A stretch of 64,000 bases of DNA, from positions 111,079 to 175,078 of the forward strand of contig NZ_JAUSVB010000007.1 in assembly GCF_030814415.1 (NCBI RefSeq), given 5' to 3'. The notes under the pieces are model-generated. The model made no database searches, was not told the origin of the DNA, and saw nothing but the letters and a program-made list of their open reading frames with translations. The translations under genes were made by a program, and so were the position numbers. How positions within the stretch are numbered: position 1 is the first letter of the stretch; every line of letters begins with the position of its first letter. Below, one piece after another: positions 43,997 to 55,216 of this stretch. This stretch comes from Cellulomonas humilata (GTDB taxonomy: Bacteria > Actinomycetota > Actinomycetes > Actinomycetales > Cellulomonadaceae).

Positions 43997-45420
43997 GGTG
44001 TGTCGACCCGAGGGTGGTCGGGCAACGTGGCCGTCCGGGTGATGACCTCAGGAGCCGGCACCGCCGGGCCGTAGCCGTGCCGCCGCGCGCGCAACGCGGC
44101 CCGGAGCAGCCCGGGCCGCACGAGCAGGAGCGGTGACGCCATCAAGTGGTAGACGCGGGCGACGGTCGACTGCGCCAGCACGTCACCGTGGCTCGTGAGC
44201 CGGTCGAGCTCCTGGGTCCACCGGCCGAGGAGCGCCTGGAGCGGCGACGGCCGGGTATCCGTGGAGTAGCGGAGGTCGCTGCTCGTCGCGACCGCCCACG
44301 GCAGCGCGGCGACCCGCACGAACCGGCGCAGGATCCGGCGCTCGTCCCCCGCGGCGAGCCCACGACGCAGCGCGTCCCGCAGCACCAGCGCCTCGCACGC
44401 GGCGACCGTGACACCTTGCCCGTACACCGGGTTGAACGCGCAGAGCGCGTCGCCGACGACGAGCAGGCCGGGCGGCCAGTCGCGCACCCGCTCGTAGTGG
44501 TGCCGGCGGTTGCCCGTCTGGCGGTGCACGACGACGTCCCCCTCGGGGGTGCCGGCGCGCGCGAGCTGCGCGACGGCGTCGTGCCGCAGCCCGTCGAGGA
44601 ACCGGGTGAAGCCCTCTGCGTCGCGCGGCGGCCGCAGGTCGCCGGCGCCGATCGCGCCGACCAGCCAGCGCCCGTCCTCGACGGGCAGGGCGATGCCCCC
44701 CGCGGGGTCACGCGGGGTCTGGAGCACGACGACGCCCGGCGGCACGACCTCGACCCCGTCCATGGCGTAGCGGCGGGCCGCGTAACCGATGTGGGCGTCC
44801 ACCTCGGAGACCTCGGCCGCCCGGACCCCGGCGGCGGCGAGCCACACGGGCAGGCGCGAGGACCTTCCGGTCGCGTCGACGAGGAGGTCGGCGGCGAGCG
44901 TCAGCCGCTCGTCGCTCGCGGCACCGTCGGCGGCATCCGACCCGGCGACGCCGTCCACCCACCAGGCCGGCTCGTCCGGTCCCGCGCCACGGCGGAGCCG
45001 CTGCACGCGCACGCCGTCGCGGACCACGACGCCGGGCAGCGCTCGCACCCGCTCCAGCACGACGTGCTCGACGAGGGGACGCGTGGCGGACAGCAGCGGG
45101 AACTGCCGCCGCCCGGTCGAGCCCCAGCCGAACTCACCGAGCCAGGCGAGGTCCCCGCTGTCGAACGAGACCGCACCCGCCGCCTGCATCTCGCCCCGGA
45201 ACCCGGGGAGCAGCTCCTCGATCGCCAGCAGACCGCGATGGAGGTAGACGTGGAGCAGCCGTCCCTGCGGCACACCGGGCCGCGCGGCCGGTTCGGTGGG
45301 CAGCACGTCACGCTCGACGAGCGTGACCGTGCGCCCGGGAGCTGCCGCGGCCGCGGCGGCGAAGGCGCCGGCAAGTCCCGCGCCGAGCACCACGACCCGG
45401 CTCGGCCGCCGTCGTCCCAT
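43993..45420 (-). CDS. FAD-dependent oxidoreductase (monooxygenase/geranylgeranyl-reductase-like)
   Basis: This 475-residue flavoprotein has the Rossmann loop VVVLGAGLAGAFAAAAAAA, the GVPQGRLLHVYLHRGLLAIE segment typical of FAD epoxidase-like proteins, and the second FAD motif GDALCAFNPVYGQG. These mark the PHBH-fold monooxygenase and reductase superfamily. No membrane helix is visible. The start ATG 45420 has a GGAGGG ribosome-binding site. Its substrate is unknown. A role in modifying a lipid or terpenoid would be a guess. Confidence 0.87.
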   Translation of the reverse strand: MGRRRPSRVVVLGAGLAGAFAAAAAAAPGRTVTLVERDVLPTEPAARPGVPQGRLLHVYLHRGLLAIEELLPGFRGEMQAAGAVSFDSGDLAWLGEFGWGSTGRRQFPLLSATRPLVEHVVLERVRALPGVVVRDGVRVQRLRRGAGPDEPAWWVDGVAGSDAADGAASDERLTLAADLLVDATGRSSRLPVWLAAAGVRAAEVSEVDAHIGYAARRYAMDGVEVVPPGVVVLQTPRDPAGGIALPVEDGRWLVGAIGAGDLRPPRDAEGFTRFLDGLRHDAVAQLARAGTPEGDVVVHRQTGNRRHHYERVRDWPPGLLVVGDALCAFNPVYGQGVTVAACEALVLRDALRRGLAAGDERRILRRFVRVAALPWAVATSSDLRYSTDTRPSPLQALLGRWTQELDRLTSHGDVLAQSTVARVYHLMASPLLLVRPGLLRAALRARRHGYGPAVPAPEVITRTATLPDHPRVDTP

Positions 45421-45540
45421 GGGTCCCCCTCCCACGTCGCCGTCCCGGCACAGTCTTCCGCGTGGCACGGGCGGCGTCGCCACCCCGTCCGTTCTCGCCG
45501 CGCGACGGCGCTCCGGATGCCCGCGACCTGGACCTACGGA

Positions 45541-45546
45541 TAGGTT
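45541..45546 (+). promoter_or_regulatory. -10-like box of glgE
   Basis: TAGGTT ends seven bases before the GTG start of glgE, the same spacing as the boxes before gatC, etfB and other genes here. It suggests a leaderless glgE-treS-pep2 transcript. Confidence 0.4.
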
Positions 45547-45553
45547 CGGGAGC

Positions 45554-47571
45554 GTGACGATTCGCCCCGTGCCTCTGGGCACCTCTGTCGGACGCATCCC
45601 CGTCGTCGATGTCTCCCCCGTGGCCGAGGCCGGCCGGTTCCCCGCCAAGGCCGTCGTCGGTGAGGCGGTGCCCGTGCGGGCCACCGTGTTCCGCGAAGGA
45701 CACGACGCCGTCGCCGCGACGGCGGTGCTCACCGACCCCACCGGTGTCGACCGTGCGAGCGCCCGGATGGTCGACATCGCGCCCGGGCTGGACCGCTTCG
45801 AGGCCCGCCTAGTGCCGACGAGCACGGGCGACTGGACGTTCCGCGTCGAGGGCTGGTCGGACCCGTACGGCACGTGGGTGCACGACGCCACGATCAAGGT
45901 CGAGGCAGGCGTCGACGTCGAGCTGATGCTCGCCGAGGGCGCCCTGCTGCTGGAGCGGGCGGCGGCGCGCACGGGTGCCGACGCGATGTCGAAGGCCGCT
46001 GCCCGGGTCCTCAAGGACGCGGTCATGGGGCTGCGCGACGTCCGCGACACCCCCCAGGCGCGCCTCGGGGCGGGGCTGTCCGGCAAGGTGCACGCGGCCC
46101 TCGCGGAGCACCCGCTGCGCGACGCGGTGACGCGCTCGCCCGCCTACCCGTTGACCGTCGACCGCCCGCTCGCCCTCGCCGGCTCCTGGTACGAGCTGTT
46201 CCCGCGCTCGCAGGGCGCGAAGTACGACCCCACGGCCGGGAAGTGGGTGTCGGGGACGCTGCGCACGGCGGCCCTCGACCTGCCGCGGATCGCCGGCATG
46301 GGGTTCGACGTCGTCTACCTGACGCCCGTGCACCCCATCGGCGAGACCTACCGCAAGGGCCCGAACAACTCGCTCTTCGCGGACCTGGGCGACCCGGGCT
46401 CCCCGTACGCGATCGGCTCCCCCGCGGGCGGGCACGACGCGATCGAGCCGACCCTGGGCACGTTCGACGACTTCGACGCGTTCGTCGCCGCGGCCCGGGA
46501 CCTGGGCATGGAGGTGGCGCTCGACATCGCGCTGCAGTGCTCTCCCGACCACCCGTGGGTGACCGCGCACCCGGAGTGGTTCACCACGCGCGCCGACGGC
46601 ACGATCGCGTACGCGGAGAACCCGCCGAAGAAGTACCAGGACATCTACCCGCTGAACTTCGACAACGACCCCGAGGGCATCTACACCGAGATCCGGCGGG
46701 TCCTGCAGGTGTGGATCGACCACGGCGTGACGCTGTTCCGCGTCGACAACCCGCACACCAAGCCGCTGAACTTCTGGGCGCGGATCCTGGAGTCGGTGCG
46801 CGCCGACCACCCCGACGTGATCTTCCTGTCCGAGGCGTTCACGCGGCCGGCCATGATGCAGACGCTGGCCAAGATCGGCTTCCACCAGTCGTACACGTAC
46901 TTCACGTGGCGGAACACGAAGGACGAGATCACCGAGTACCTCGCGGAGGTCTCGGGCGAGCAGGGCGCGTGGATGCGGCCCAGCTTCTGGCCGACGACGC
47001 ACGACATCCTGCCGCCGTACCTGCAGGCCACGGGCGTGCGCGGCTTCGCGGTCCGCGCCGTGCTGGCTGCGCTCGGTGCACCGACGTGGGGCATCTACTC
47101 GGGCTACGAGCTGGTCGAGGACGTGCCGCGGCCTGGCGTGGACGAGCAGATCGACAACGAGAAGTACGAGTTCAAGGTCCGCGACTGGTCGAAGGCCGAC
47201 GCCATCGGCATCAACCTGCTGCTCGGCCGGCTCAACGAGCTGCGGCACACCCACCCGGCACTGCGGCAGCTGCGCAACCTGCGGGTTCTCCCGACGTCGG
47301 ACGACGCGCTCGTCGCGTTCGCCAAGCACCTCGACGCCGAGCACTCCCCCACGGGCCGCGCCGACACCATCGTCGTGATCGTCAACCTCGACCCGTGGAA
47401 CGCCCGCGCGGGCTCCGTGACCCTGGACCTGCACGCGTTCGGGCTGGACCCGGACCGGCCCGTCGTCGCGCACGACGTGCTGTCCGACGAGACGTACGAG
47501 TGGGGCCAGTCGGTCTTCGTCCGGCTCGACCCGATGATCCGCGCGGCGCACGTGGTGAACCTGGTGGCGCC

Positions 47572-47575
<4 letters not shown>
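45554..47575 (+). CDS. glgE: Alpha-1,4-glucan:maltose-1-phosphate maltosyltransferase GlgE
   Basis: This 673-residue GH13_3 enzyme extends alpha-1,4-glucan using maltose-1-phosphate. An N-terminal beta domain and dimerising insert precede the barrel. The nucleophile is D398 in LFRVDNPHTKP and the acid/base is E427 in FLSEAFTRP, each four residues beyond the reported Streptomyces GlgE numbering (D394, E423, from memory). The phosphate-binding PPKKYQDIYPLNFDN is conserved. The start is GTG 45554. It overlaps treS by four bases. It takes the maltose-1-phosphate made by the Pep2 kinase. Confidence 0.97.
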
Positions 47576-49334
<1,759 letters not shown>

Positions 49335-49338
<4 letters not shown>

Positions 49339-50585
49339 GCCTGATCGCCCGCACGTCCCCCGACGACGCACGCCTGCTCGAGGTCCTGCGGGGCTGGCTG
49401 CCGACGCGTCGCTGGTTCCCCGCCAAGGGCGCGAGCACGGACCTCTCGGCGGTGGGCTCGTTCGCGCTCGCCGACGACGTCACGGTCCTGCTGGTCCGCG
49501 TGCGGGCGGGGTCCATCGACGTGGTCCTGCAGGTGCCGCTCGTGCTCGTCGACGGCGCCGACGACGAGGCGATCGGTGTCCTCGACGGTCGTAGCGTCCT
49601 CGACGGGGCCGGTCATCCCGCGTACCTGCGCGCCTGGCTGGCCGCCGCCGACGGACCGGGTGCCGACGTCGACGTCGACGCGGCACGCGTCGTCACCGGC
49701 GAGCAGTCCAACACGTCGGTGATCCTGCCGGGAGCCCGCCCCGGCATCCTCAAGGTGCTGCGCGCCGTCGCCGCCGGCGAGAACCCCGACGTCGACGTCC
49801 CGCGTCACCTGGTCGCCGTGGGCTGGCAGCACGTCCCGGCGCCGCTCGCGTGGCTCCAGGGACAGTGGCCCGGGCCCGACGGCTCCCTGGTGACGGGCTA
49901 CCTCGGGGTGCTCGCGTCGTTCGTCGACGCCGCCGAGGACGGGTTCGAGCTGGCCTGCGCGTACGCGGCCCGGGGCGAGTCCTTCGCCGCGGCGGCCACC
50001 GACCTGGGTGCGATCACCGCGAGCATGCACGTCGCTCTCGTGTCGGCCTACGGGGTGGACGCGTCGGACCAGGGGCCGCAGGAGGTCGCCCGCGCCGTGG
50101 CGGGGCGGTTCTCGTGGGCGTTGTCGGCCGTCCCGTCGTTGGCCCGGTTCGCGGACGGCGTCGCCGACGTCGTCGCGCAGGTCCGGAGCCTGCCGACGGC
50201 TCCTCCCCGGCAGCGCGTGCACGGCGACCTGCACCTCGGTCAGGTGCTCCGGTCGCACGACACCTGGTTCATCATGGACTTCGAGGGTGAGCCGCTGGCC
50301 CCTCTGGAGCAGCGCACGCGTCCCGACCTCGCGCTGCGCGACCTCGCCGGGCTGCTGCGCTCGGTGGACTACGCCGCCGCCGTCGGTGGTCTGACGGGTG
50401 CCGACGCCGCGGCCTGGACGGCCGACGCCCGCGACGGGCTGCTACGCGGCTACGGAGGCGGCGACCAGACCCTCCTGCGCGCCCTGGAGCTCGACAAGAC
50501 GCTCTACGAGGCCGTCTACGAGTCGCGCAACCGGCCGACGTGGCTGCCGATCCCCATCGCGGGCCTCGAGCGCCTGACGCGCTGA
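49335..50585 (+). CDS. pep2: Maltokinase (Pep2/Mak)
   Basis: This 416-residue kinase with an APH-like fold phosphorylates maltose at C1 with ATP. The N-terminus has LPTRRWFPAKG, typical of this family. The catalytic loop is RVHGDLHLGQVLR and the metal aspartate is in WFIMDFEGEPL. The C-terminal KTLYEAVYESRNRPTWLPIP segment is also family-typical. Length is near the usual 430-460, a little short at the N-terminal lobe. The start is GTG 49335, overlapping treS by four bases. Confidence 0.95.
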
Positions 50586-50592
50586 CTGCTCG

Positions 50593-51831
50593 TCAGCCGG
50601 CGGTGACCTCGAGCGGGAGCTCCAGCGGCATCCGCACGCCGACCTGCCGCGGCGCCAGCTCGCTCTGCAGCACGAGGGCGGCTGCGCCGACGGCTGCGGC
50701 CTCCGGTGCGTTCGAGGAGATGGTGACGCGGACCGGGTGGCTCCCGCGGGCGAAGAACGACTGGCCGAGCCGACGCTCGATCTCGGGCAGGTACAGCGAG
50801 CCCGCGAGCGCGAAGGCCGGTCCCGTGAGGATGACGAGCTCGAGGTCGAGCACGTTGGCCAGGGTCTGCGCCGCGACGCCGAGGTAGCGCGACGAGCGCT
50901 GGAGCAGCTGCAGCGGGACGGCCTCGCCGCGGCTGGCGGCACGCGCGAGCGACCCGAACTTCTCGGCGATGTTGCGACCCGGCATCTCGAGCCCGGCGTC
51001 CTCAGCCGCGGCGACGACGGCAGCCGGACCAGCGAGCACCTCGACGCACCCGATGCTCCCGCACCAGCAGGTCGGGCCGTCCAGGTCGACGCAGATGTGC
51101 CCGATCTCGCCGGCGTTCGAGCTGGACCCGCGGTAGACGGTGCCGTCGACGATGATCCCGGCGCCGATGCCGGTGCCCATGTAGAGCGCCGCGAACGCCG
51201 ACCCGGTGGCGATCCCGCCGGACCAGTACTCGCCGATCGCCGCCGCCGTCGCGTCGTTGTCCAGCAGCACGGGCAGCCCGAGCGCGTCCTCGAGCGCGGC
51301 ACCGAGCGGGAACTCGGCCCACAGCTGCATCACGGGCGGGGTGAGGGTCATCCCGGCGGACGCGGAGATGGGTCCGGGCGAGACGACGCCCACCCCCAGG
51401 ATCCTGTTGGGGTCCACCCCGACGCGCGTGATGGTCGTGCGGATCTCGGCGGCGATTCGTGCGACGACCTCGCGCGGGTCGTCGGACCCGGCACCGGGCC
51501 GCCGCCAGCGCGCGACGATCGCGCCGCCGAGGTTGGCGATGACGTAGGTGATGCCGGCGTGGTCGAGGTGGACGCCGACGGCGTAGCGCGCCGACGGGTC
51601 CAGCTGCAGGAGCATGCGCGGCTTGCCGCCGGTGGACTCGGCACGGCCGACCTCGAGCACGAGGCCGTCGTCGATGAGCCGCCGCACCACCGTGGAGATG
51701 GTGGCCGCGGTGAGCCCCGTCGCGCGCGTCAGCTCGACCCGGCTGATCGTCCCGGCGGCCCGGATGAGATCCAGGATCGCCGACCGGCTGCTCGCGTGCG
51801 CGGCGCCGAGACCCGGCTGGGAGCCGCTCAC
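50593..51831 (-). CDS. ROK-family transcriptional regulator of the adjacent oligosaccharide locus
   Basis: This 412-residue regulator has an N-terminal winged helix at about 18-65 (ILDLIRAAGTISRVELTRAT, then ATISTVVRRLIDDGLVLEVG). An ROK sugar-kinase-like domain follows, with the zinc motif CWCGSIGCVEVL and DN residues at VLLDNDATAAAIGE. It is divergent from the CUT1 transporter at 52038, with the promoter-like element at 51912 between them. It is the obvious candidate to bind that element and the near copy before the mannosidase gene. Confidence 0.92.
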   Translation of the reverse strand: MSGSQPGLGAAHASSRSAILDLIRAAGTISRVELTRATGLTAATISTVVRRLIDDGLVLEVGRAESTGGKPRMLLQLDPSARYAVGVHLDHAGITYVIANLGGAIVARWRRPGAGSDDPREVVARIAAEIRTTITRVGVDPNRILGVGVVSPGPISASAGMTLTPPVMQLWAEFPLGAALEDALGLPVLLDNDATAAAIGEYWSGGIATGSAFAALYMGTGIGAGIIVDGTVYRGSSSNAGEIGHICVDLDGPTCWCGSIGCVEVLAGPAAVVAAAEDAGLEMPGRNIAEKFGSLARAASRGEAVPLQLLQRSSRYLGVAAQTLANVLDLELVILTGPAFALAGSLYLPEIERRLGQSFFARGSHPVRVTISSNAPEAAAVGAAALVLQSELAPRQVGVRMPLELPLEVTAG

Positions 51832-51911
51832 CAGTCCTCCTTCGTGGGGTGTCCCCCTCGTCGCACACCATAACGATCCGGGTACGGCACGAGGCTTCTA
51901 GGACACGCCCG

Positions 51912-51947
51912 TTGACTAACTTTGTTCACTTGCCTAAGAATGCCACC
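51912..51947 (+). promoter_or_regulatory. Promoter of the oligosaccharide transporter, copy 1 of a repeated element
   Basis: The element has -35 TTGACT (51912-51917), a 17-base spacer and -10 TAAGAA (51935-51940), followed by a conserved TGNCNCC. Over 36 bases it matches the element at 57414 at 30 positions. This is the best sigma-70-type promoter in the window. The spacer, AT-rich for this genome, probably includes a regulator site. Confidence 0.75.
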
Positions 51948-52037
51948 CGGAGCACAGTGCACTCGACCCCCGAGCCGCCGTGCCTCATCAGACCCTGGTC
52001 GGCACGCGGAGGTGCCGGCCCGACGAGAGGATCAACG

Positions 52038-53360
52038 ATGTTCCCTCAGAAGCGACGCACCCGCCTCATGGCGTTCGCGGCCGCCGGCTCGCTCCTCGCT
52101 CTCACCGCCTGCTCGTCCGGTGGCGGCAGCAGCGACGAGGCCAACGACGACGGCACCCCCTCGGGTGAGATCACCGTGCTCACCTGGCGCACCGACCTCG
52201 TCGAGGACGGCACCTTCGACACGTACGTCGAAGAGTTCAAGGCCAAGTACCCCGAGGTCACGGACGTCACGATCGAGGGCCTCACCGACTACGAGGGTGA
52301 GGTGAAGACGCGCATGAACACCGACAACTACGGCGACGTGCTCGCGATCCCCGGCTCGGTGACCCCGGACCAGTACGGCGACTTCTTCGAGCCGCTGGGC
52401 ACCCAGGAGGAGATCGGCGCCGAGTACCAGTGGATCAACGACAAGTCCTTCGAGGGCCAGTCGTACGGCATCCCCGTCGTCGGCAACGTCCAGGGCTTCG
52501 TCTACAACAAGCGCGTCTGGGAGGAAGCCGGGATCACCGAGTTCCCCGACACCCCCGAGGCGTTCCTCGACGCGCTCCAGGCCATCAAGGACAACGGGGT
52601 CGAGGTCGCACCCCTGTACACCAACTACAAGGACGGCTGGCCGCTGTCGCAGTGGGACGGCTGGCTCGGCGCGGTCACGGCCGACCCCGACTGGAAGAAC
52701 AAGATCGTCGAGTCCGACACCCCCTGGACCGAGGACAGCGACTACGGCGTCGTCGACGGACTGATCTACGACGCCGTCGCCCAGGGCCTGACGGAGGCCG
52801 ACCCGACGACCACCAACTGGGAGGAGTCGAAGCGGCTCCTGGGCACCGGCGACGTCGCGACGATGGTCCTCGGCTCGTGGGCCATCCCGCAGATGGCAGC
52901 CGCCGCGGAGGCGGCCGGTGCGAGCGGCGAGGACATCGCGTACGCCCCCACGCCGGTGCAGGTGGACGGCAAGTTCCACTCCGTCGCCGGTGGTGACTAC
53001 AACCTCGGCATCAACGTGAACTCGAAGAACAAGGCGACCGCGCGCGCGTGGATCGACTGGTTCAACCACGAGTCGGGCTTCTCGGAGTCGCAGGCCGGCC
53101 TGTCGCCGATCATCGACGGTCCTGTCCCTGCGGCCCTGGAGAGCTTCGTCGACCAGGTCGAGCTCATCACGCTGAACCCGGCGCCCGAGGGCAAGGAGTC
53201 CCTGTTCGCGGACATCGACACGGCGTCCGGCATCGTCACGACGGACCCGAAGTTCCGCCAGAAGAACATCGACGACGCCCGTTCGAGCGCTCGTACCAAG
53301 CAGCAGATCTTCGACGACCTCAACGCCCAGTGGGCCGAGGGTCGAGCCTCGGCCGGCTGA
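52038..53360 (+). CDS. CUT1-type oligosaccharide ABC transporter substrate-binding lipoprotein
   Basis: This 440-residue extracellular solute-binding protein (SBP_bac_1/8) has a signal with lipobox LLALTAC (C25) and a Ser/Gly/Asp-rich linker. The mature domain begins EITVLTWRTDLVEDGTFDTY and has the KNKATARAWIDWF hinge region, as in sugar-binding proteins of the maltose/oligosaccharide type. The start ATG 52038 has a GAGAGGA site. It is the first gene of the three-gene transporter unit. Neighbouring alpha-galactosidase and beta-mannosidase suggest galacto-manno-oligosaccharides as ligands. Confidence 0.93.
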   Translation: MFPQKRRTRLMAFAAAGSLLALTACSSGGGSSDEANDDGTPSGEITVLTWRTDLVEDGTFDTYVEEFKAKYPEVTDVTIEGLTDYEGEVKTRMNTDNYGDVLAIPGSVTPDQYGDFFEPLGTQEEIGAEYQWINDKSFEGQSYGIPVVGNVQGFVYNKRVWEEAGITEFPDTPEAFLDALQAIKDNGVEVAPLYTNYKDGWPLSQWDGWLGAVTADPDWKNKIVESDTPWTEDSDYGVVDGLIYDAVAQGLTEADPTTTNWEESKRLLGTGDVATMVLGSWAIPQMAAAAEAAGASGEDIAYAPTPVQVDGKFHSVAGGDYNLGINVNSKNKATARAWIDWFNHESGFSESQAGLSPIIDGPVPAALESFVDQVELITLNPAPEGKESLFADIDTASGIVTTDPKFRQKNIDDARSSARTKQQIFDDLNAQWAEGRASAG

Positions 53361-53370
53361 GGTCTCTCCC

Positions 53371-54345
53371 ATGACGACCGCTCCCTCGGGTCTCACTGAC
53401 CCGACGACGGCGGCCGCGCAGAAGTCCGACGCGGTCCGCACCCCCCGGAAGCCCCGGGGCGGTGCGGGCCGCGGCACCGCGTGGTATCGCCGGCTCACGC
53501 CGTACTACTTCCTGCTGATCCCTGTCGGGCTCCTGCTTCTTCTCACGTTCGCGCCCGTCATCAACATGTTCTGGTACTCGGCCACGGACTGGGACGGACT
53601 CGACAAGACCAAGAACGTCGTGGGCTTCGACAACTACGTCGAGGTCTTCACCGACCCGGACAACGTCCGCGTGTTCTACGTCTCGCTCTACTACTTCGTC
53701 GCCTCGTTCGTGCAGATGGCGATCGCGCTGTACTTCGCCACGATCCTGTCGTTCAACACCCGGTTCAGGAACCTGTGGAAGGGCATCCTGTTCTTCCCGT
53801 ACCTGATCAACGGGGTCGCGATCGGCCTGATCTTCCTGAACTTCCTGAAGCCGGGCGGCGGGATCGACACGATCCTCATGGCGGCCGGCCTCGAGAGCCT
53901 CATCCAGCAGTGGACGGGCGATCCCGACGTCGCGAACTTCTCGCTGGCCGGGGTGTCCGTGTGGCGCTACATGGGCCTGAACTTCGTCATGTTCCTCGGC
54001 GCGATCCAGTCGATCAACGCCCAGGTCTACGAGGCGTCGGAGCTCGACGGGGCCAACCGGTGGCACCAGTTCCGGTACATCATCCTGCCGTCGATCCGCC
54101 CGATCATCGGCCTGTCGCTGATCCTCGCGATCTCCGGTGCGCTCTCGGTGTTCGAGGTCCCGTTCGTCATGACGGGCGGCGCCAACGGCACGGAGACCTT
54201 CGTCATCAGGACGGTCTGGATGGCCTTCAACCGCAACATGGTCGGCCTGGCCTCGGCGATGGCCGTGGTCCTCCTGCTCATCGTGCTGATCGTGACCTGG
54301 ATCCAACGCCGGGTGATCCCCGAGGAGGAGGTCGACCTCACATGA
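53371..54345 (+). CDS. CUT1 sugar ABC transporter permease 1
   Basis: This 324-residue permease has an N-terminal polar extension of about 45 residues and six transmembrane helices. The EAA loop, where the ATPase binds, is EASELDGANRWHQFRYIILP. It is MalF-like in position and pairs with the following gene to form the channel. The stop overlaps the next gene by four bases. Confidence 0.93.
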   Translation: MTTAPSGLTDPTTAAAQKSDAVRTPRKPRGGAGRGTAWYRRLTPYYFLLIPVGLLLLLTFAPVINMFWYSATDWDGLDKTKNVVGFDNYVEVFTDPDNVRVFYVSLYYFVASFVQMAIALYFATILSFNTRFRNLWKGILFFPYLINGVAIGLIFLNFLKPGGGIDTILMAAGLESLIQQWTGDPDVANFSLAGVSVWRYMGLNFVMFLGAIQSINAQVYEASELDGANRWHQFRYIILPSIRPIIGLSLILAISGALSVFEVPFVMTGGANGTETFVIRTVWMAFNRNMVGLASAMAVVLLLIVLIVTWIQRRVIPEEEVDLT

Positions 54346-55166
54346 TCCGTGCAGCTACCAGCACCGGGAAGTACGTCTCCCTGGTCGTCGCCTCGATCGT
54401 GATGCTGCTGCCCCTGGGCCTCATCCTGTTCGGGTCCTTCAAGACGAGCCAGGAGTTCCTCTCGACGGGCCCGATGACCCCGCCGACCGACTGGGGCAAC
54501 ATCGAGAACTACGTCACGGCGTTCACCCGGGGCAACATGCTCCAGGCCTTCGGCAACACCGTCTTCATCTTCGGCGCCGCGATCGTCGGCACGATCCTGA
54601 TCGGTGCCGCCACGGCCTACGCGCTCGACCGCTTCCGCTTCGCCGGACGCGCCACCGTGCTCGGGCTGTTCCTGCTCGCGACGCTGGTCCCCGGTGTCAC
54701 GACGCAGGTCGCGACGTTCCAGATCATCAACGGGCTGGGACTCTACGACTCCCGCTTCGCGCTGATCCTGCTCTTCATGGGCACGGACATCATCTCGATC
54801 TACATCTTCCTGCAGTTCATCCGGGCGATCCCGAAGTCCCTGGACGAGGCCGCGATGATCGAGGGAGCCGGGCACCTGAGGATCTTCTTCCAGATCATCC
54901 TGCCCAACCTCAAGCCGGCCATCGCGACCGTCGTCATCATCAAGGGCATCGCGATCTACAACGAGTTCTACCTGCCGTTCCTGTACCTGCCGTCGAAGGA
55001 CCTGCGGCCCATCTCCACCACGCTGTTCGACTTCAAGGGCCCGTACGGCTCGCAGTGGGAGATCATCTCGGCAGGCGTGGTCATCACGATCATCCCGATC
55101 CTCGTGCTCTTCCTGTTCCTGCAGCGGTACATCTACAACGGCTTCACGTCGGGCGCGACGAAGTAG
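54342..55166 (+). CDS. CUT1 sugar ABC transporter permease 2
   Basis: This 274-residue MalG-like permease has six transmembrane helices and the EAA loop DEAAMIEGAGHLRIFFQIIL. The start ATG 54342 is coupled to permease 1. No ATPase gene follows; a terminator does. The transporter must borrow an ATPase from elsewhere, as MsiK-dependent CUT1 systems of actinobacteria do. Confidence 0.93.
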   Translation: MIRAATSTGKYVSLVVASIVMLLPLGLILFGSFKTSQEFLSTGPMTPPTDWGNIENYVTAFTRGNMLQAFGNTVFIFGAAIVGTILIGAATAYALDRFRFAGRATVLGLFLLATLVPGVTTQVATFQIINGLGLYDSRFALILLFMGTDIISIYIFLQFIRAIPKSLDEAAMIEGAGHLRIFFQIILPNLKPAIATVVIIKGIAIYNEFYLPFLYLPSKDLRPISTTLFDFKGPYGSQWEIISAGVVITIIPILVLFLFLQRYIYNGFTSGATK

Positions 55167-55176
55167 TCCACGCGCA

Positions 55177-55211
55177 CGAGAGGGGGCAGCCGGTCGGGCT
55201 GCCCCCTCTCG
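55177..55211. terminator. Strong bidirectional terminator hairpin
   Basis: CGAGAGGGGGCAGCC (55177-55191) and its exact complement (55197-55211) form a 15-pair stem with a five-base loop. It stands between the convergent transporter operon and alpha-galactosidase gene. There is little T-tract, as is common in high-GC terminators. Confidence 0.8.
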
Positions 55212-55216
55212 TCGAC

